16,363 nt of DNA, taken from NCBI GenBank assembly GCA_003141795.1, contig PLNO01000212.1, forward strand, positions 3,030-19,392. Direction: 5' to 3'. This stretch comes from Spirochaetaceae bacterium. Lineage in GTDB: Bacteria; Spirochaetota; Spirochaetia; SZUA-6; Fen-1364. Below, one piece after another: positions 14,431 through 16,363 of this stretch. Numbering within the stretch: the first letter of the stretch is position 1; each line of letters opens with the position of its first letter. Under the pieces are notes generated by a model that did no database searches, was not told the DNA's origin, and was given only the letters and a program-made list of their open reading frames with translations. The translations under genes were made by a program, and so were the position numbers.

Positions 14431-15765
14431 TTACTTCCTGTCCACCTCTTCCCGCGCTATCCGCACCCAGTCCACGAGGTTCTGGGGGTTTTTCCCCAGG
14501 GTGTGGTTGTCCTTCATGATGAGCTCCACTACGCAGCCCTTCGTGATGTCCAGGGTGGCGCGAAGGTCGGCGCGGATCGCATCCTTGTCGACGTGCGGCA
14601 CGGCAAGGGGGGAGGGCGCGGGCTTCCGCGAATAGACGTAGTTCTCCTGTAGCAGATCGGCCATCTTCTGCTGGTTCGCCCACGGGGATACGGAGACGCG
14701 GCGCAGATGCGGTGTCTTTTTCACGACGTCCCACCGGGGATCGAGCGGCTCGCAGCAGCCGTAGCAGTTCAGCCCGAAGCGCTCCTGGATCGGCTGCTGG
14801 TACTGGAAGATGAACTCCTCGAACTGCGCGGGGGAGACGCCGATGGTCTCCTGGCTCTCCGTGAGGCACCACATGTCGCGCGTCTTCACACCCGAGACAT
14901 CCAGCTCCCTTCGGGGCAGCTCCCGCGTATAGCCGATCCCGCCGGATCCGACGTAGGAGTGGTTGTTGTTGAGGGAGAGGAGGTTTTCCGCTTCCAGAGC
15001 GTCGAGCTTCGCCATGTAGCCGTCGCGCAGACGGGTCATGATGGCGTGCACCATGGCCGGGTCGTCGTACATGAGGTAGAGCATCTTCTCCAGCCCCACG
15101 AGGCGGGCGAGGTCGTATGACATGCCCAGCGTCCACCACCACACGGCACGGAGGTCCACACGGAGAATGCCGCCGAACACGCGGTTGGCGGTTTCCAGGG
15201 TCTCCAGAGTCGTCTTGTAATCGACCGTGATCACGGGCGTCCTGATCCGCTCCACGTCCGCGGGGGACTGCACGAGACCTTCCCATGCATATGACTGCCC
15301 GTCGATGCCCCCGTGGTAGGTCTCCTCCATCCCCCATTCGCTGTCGATGGCAGTGGGGCCGATCTCGAACAGCGCCTCCAGGGGCTTGTCGTCCTTCAGC
15401 GTTTCCCCCCAGTACAGCTCCTTGCGCAGAACCATCTCCCAGCGGCGCGCGAGTGACCCGCCGCAGCGCAGCTGGTCGAGGGTGATTATCTCGTTCCAGC
15501 CGTTCTCGGGGTCCGCGAGGATGAGCGGCTGCTTCGTCTGCAGCGCGTTGTGCGCGCGCCACAGCTCCCGCTTCGCTTCCTCCTGGGGACGTGATGCGAG
15601 CTCCGCCAGCCTGCGGGCGAGCCCGCGCAGCACATCGGCATCAGAGGGGGATACGAACACTTCGCCCTTCGCGCCCTGGGCGTACCGCGGAGCGGCTCCG
15701 AAATCGGAGGTGGGCCACAGACCGGTTGCGTTGTAGGGGACAGCCATAGCGCATCCGTAGTGCAT
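14431..15765 (-). CDS. Second URO-D superfamily protein, divergent type with NCYGCCEP motif
   Basis: A 444-residue protein related to the uroporphyrinogen decarboxylase/methyltransferase barrel. The recognisable parts are the MYDDPAMVHAIMTRL segment, equivalent to the one in the first URO-D gene, the GLNCYGCCEPLD segment (Cys334, Cys337, Cys338) in a late barrel strand, and the final VELIMKDNHTLGKNPQNLVDW region. The triple-cysteine motif would be a plausible metal site and differs from both HemE and MtaA. Its length exceeds HemE by about 90 residues, mostly at the N-terminus. Function is unknown; a methyltransferase role is possible, but no corrinoid protein is visible. Start choice is uncertain: ATG 15765 has no Shine-Dalgarno, and an in-frame ATG at 15747 is an alternative. 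It starts 13 nt after the AraC stop, so the regulator probably belongs to the same operon. Confidence 0.8.
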   Translation of the reverse strand: MHYGCAMAVPYNATGLWPTSDFGAAPRYAQGAKGEVFVSPSDADVLRGLARRLAELASRPQEEAKRELWRAHNALQTKQPLILADPENGWNEIITLDQLRCGGSLARRWEMVLRKELYWGETLKDDKPLEALFEIGPTAIDSEWGMEETYHGGIDGQSYAWEGLVQSPADVERIRTPVITVDYKTTLETLETANRVFGGILRVDLRAVWWWTLGMSYDLARLVGLEKMLYLMYDDPAMVHAIMTRLRDGYMAKLDALEAENLLSLNNNHSYVGSGGIGYTRELPRRELDVSGVKTRDMWCLTESQETIGVSPAQFEEFIFQYQQPIQERFGLNCYGCCEPLDPRWDVVKKTPHLRRVSVSPWANQQKMADLLQENYVYSRKPAPSPLAVPHVDKDAIRADLRATLDITKGCVVELIMKDNHTLGKNPQNLVDWVRIAREEVDRK

Positions 15766-15772
15766 CCGCGAA

Positions 15773-15781
15773 ATTATTTCA
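15773..15781 (-). promoter_or_regulatory. Possible extended -10 box before the second URO-D gene
   Basis: Read on the minus strand, TGaAATAAT, where TGA is also the stop of the araC gene. It ends 7 nt before ATG 15765, the same spacing as at ptb and ROK. No -35 is evident, and the match could be chance. Confidence 0.22.
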
Positions 15782-16363
15782 AGTGGCAGGCATTTCCCGA
15801 AAGGCGCTGGGGGTCGTTCCGAACTTCCTGCGGAAGCAGCTGGCGAAGTACTGGCTCGTGGCGAAACCGCATTCCGCCGACACCTCGATGATGGGCATTG
15901 CCGGGTTTTCCACGAGCAGTGCGCGCGCTTTTTCCAGCCGCAGCGCGTTGAGATGCTGCATGGGGGACTGGTTCGTGATGGCCCGGCAGTATTCGACGAA
16001 CCGTGTCGTGCACACGCTGCACTCCCGCGCCATTTTCGCGATTGTCCAGTCGTCGGCCAGGAGGAAGGGAAGGTCGGCGAGAAAGAGCTCCACGGTGCGG
16101 AAATTGCTCGTGAGCGATTCCGTCAGGGGGATTTTTCTCGTCCTGAACAGATGAAGGAGGAGGTAGAACAGCTCGTTCAGCTTGAGGGAAATGTAGGTGA
16201 TGTCGCGGGACTCGGGGTATTCCGTCACCGCCCGCCCGATCTCCTGGAAGCAGTGGAGGAAATCCCGGCACTCCGACCAGACGTGGAACTCGTTGTGCCG
16301 CAGGAGCACGGTGAGCTCTTCCAGCTCCGTCCTGTTCATGAGGAGCCACCCCGGCCACTCCCA
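15779..16363 (-). CDS. AraC-family transcriptional regulator, 3' part (5' end outside window)
   Basis: DNA-binding activator-type regulator; 194 residues are visible and the frame is open to the window edge (the Met at 16339 is probably internal, since full-length members have about 280 residues with an N-terminal cupin sensor). The C-terminal domain has both helix-turn-helix units: WTIAKMARECSVCTTRFVEYCR, then PIIEVSAECGFATSQYFASCFRRKFGTTPSAFR, the second matching the family signature closely. The helical region before it (DITYISLKLNELFYLLLHLF) is the usual linker/dimerisation part. It lies directly upstream of the second URO-D gene, its probable target. The effector is unknown. Confidence 0.9.
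   Translation of the reverse strand, partial: WEWPGWLLMNRTELEELTVLLRHNEFHVWSECRDFLHCFQEIGRAVTEYPESRDITYISLKLNELFYLLLHLFRTRKIPLTESLTSNFRTVELFLADLPFLLADDWTIAKMARECSVCTTRFVEYCRAITNQSPMQHLNALRLEKARALLVENPAMPIIEVSAECGFATSQYFASCFRRKFGTTPSAFREMPAT

Overview
This is a GC-rich bacterial chromosome window with strong Shine-Dalgarno sites and densely packed, often overlapping genes. The gene mix points to an anaerobic, sugar-using or acidogenic bacterium: a phosphotransbutyrylase-type enzyme, two URO-D superfamily proteins of the kind found near methyltransferase and sugar loci, ROK and AraC regulators, and a BtpA/FGGY/SDR catabolic operon. A spirochaete-like or deltaproteobacterium-like host would fit, but no marker gene is present and the taxonomy is only a guess. 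There are no rRNA, tRNA, CRISPR or intact insertion sequences.

Left part (1-4972). The 3' end of a fabF-type ketoacyl synthase is followed by a large membrane-bound hybrid sensor histidine kinase (two Cache-like regions, HAMP, PAS, HisKA, HATPase, REC). Next comes a MarR-family regulator, convergent with a phosphate butyryl/acetyltransferase gene on the minus strand. Behind the promoter of that gene lies a short plus-strand remnant that reads like the C-terminal tail of 6-phosphogluconate dehydrogenase.

Central part (4973-12666). An AT-rich divergent control region (about 6185-6336) separates a minus-strand URO-D-like gene from a tight plus-strand operon of six genes. These are a BtpA/SgcQ-family TIM-barrel protein, an FGGY sugar kinase, a short-chain dehydrogenase, a 12-TM APC-type permease, a small nucleotidyltransferase-fold protein and a calcineurin-like metallophosphoesterase. 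Three of the five junctions are 4-base start/stop overlaps, one is 9 nt and one is 30 nt. The natural reading is uptake, oxidation and phosphorylation of an unidentified small substrate, with a possible nucleotide-transfer/phosphoesterase pair at the end.

Right part (12667-16363). A 422-bp stretch without a convincing gene holds a 26-bp-arm imperfect hairpin and short repeats. It is followed by three minus-strand genes: a ROK regulator, a second and very different URO-D-like protein, and the truncated C-terminal part of an AraC-family regulator just upstream of it. The ROK protein is a good candidate for controlling the divergent region, because similar AT-rich palindromes occur at both places (inference).

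The most interesting items are the six-gene operon of unusual composition, the nucleotidyltransferase/phosphoesterase pair, the two URO-D paralogues with altered metal-site motifs and no corrinoid protein nearby, the overlapping divergent promoters around one palindrome, the large hairpin, and several genes whose best -10 box sits exactly 7 nt before the start codon, which suggests leaderless transcripts.
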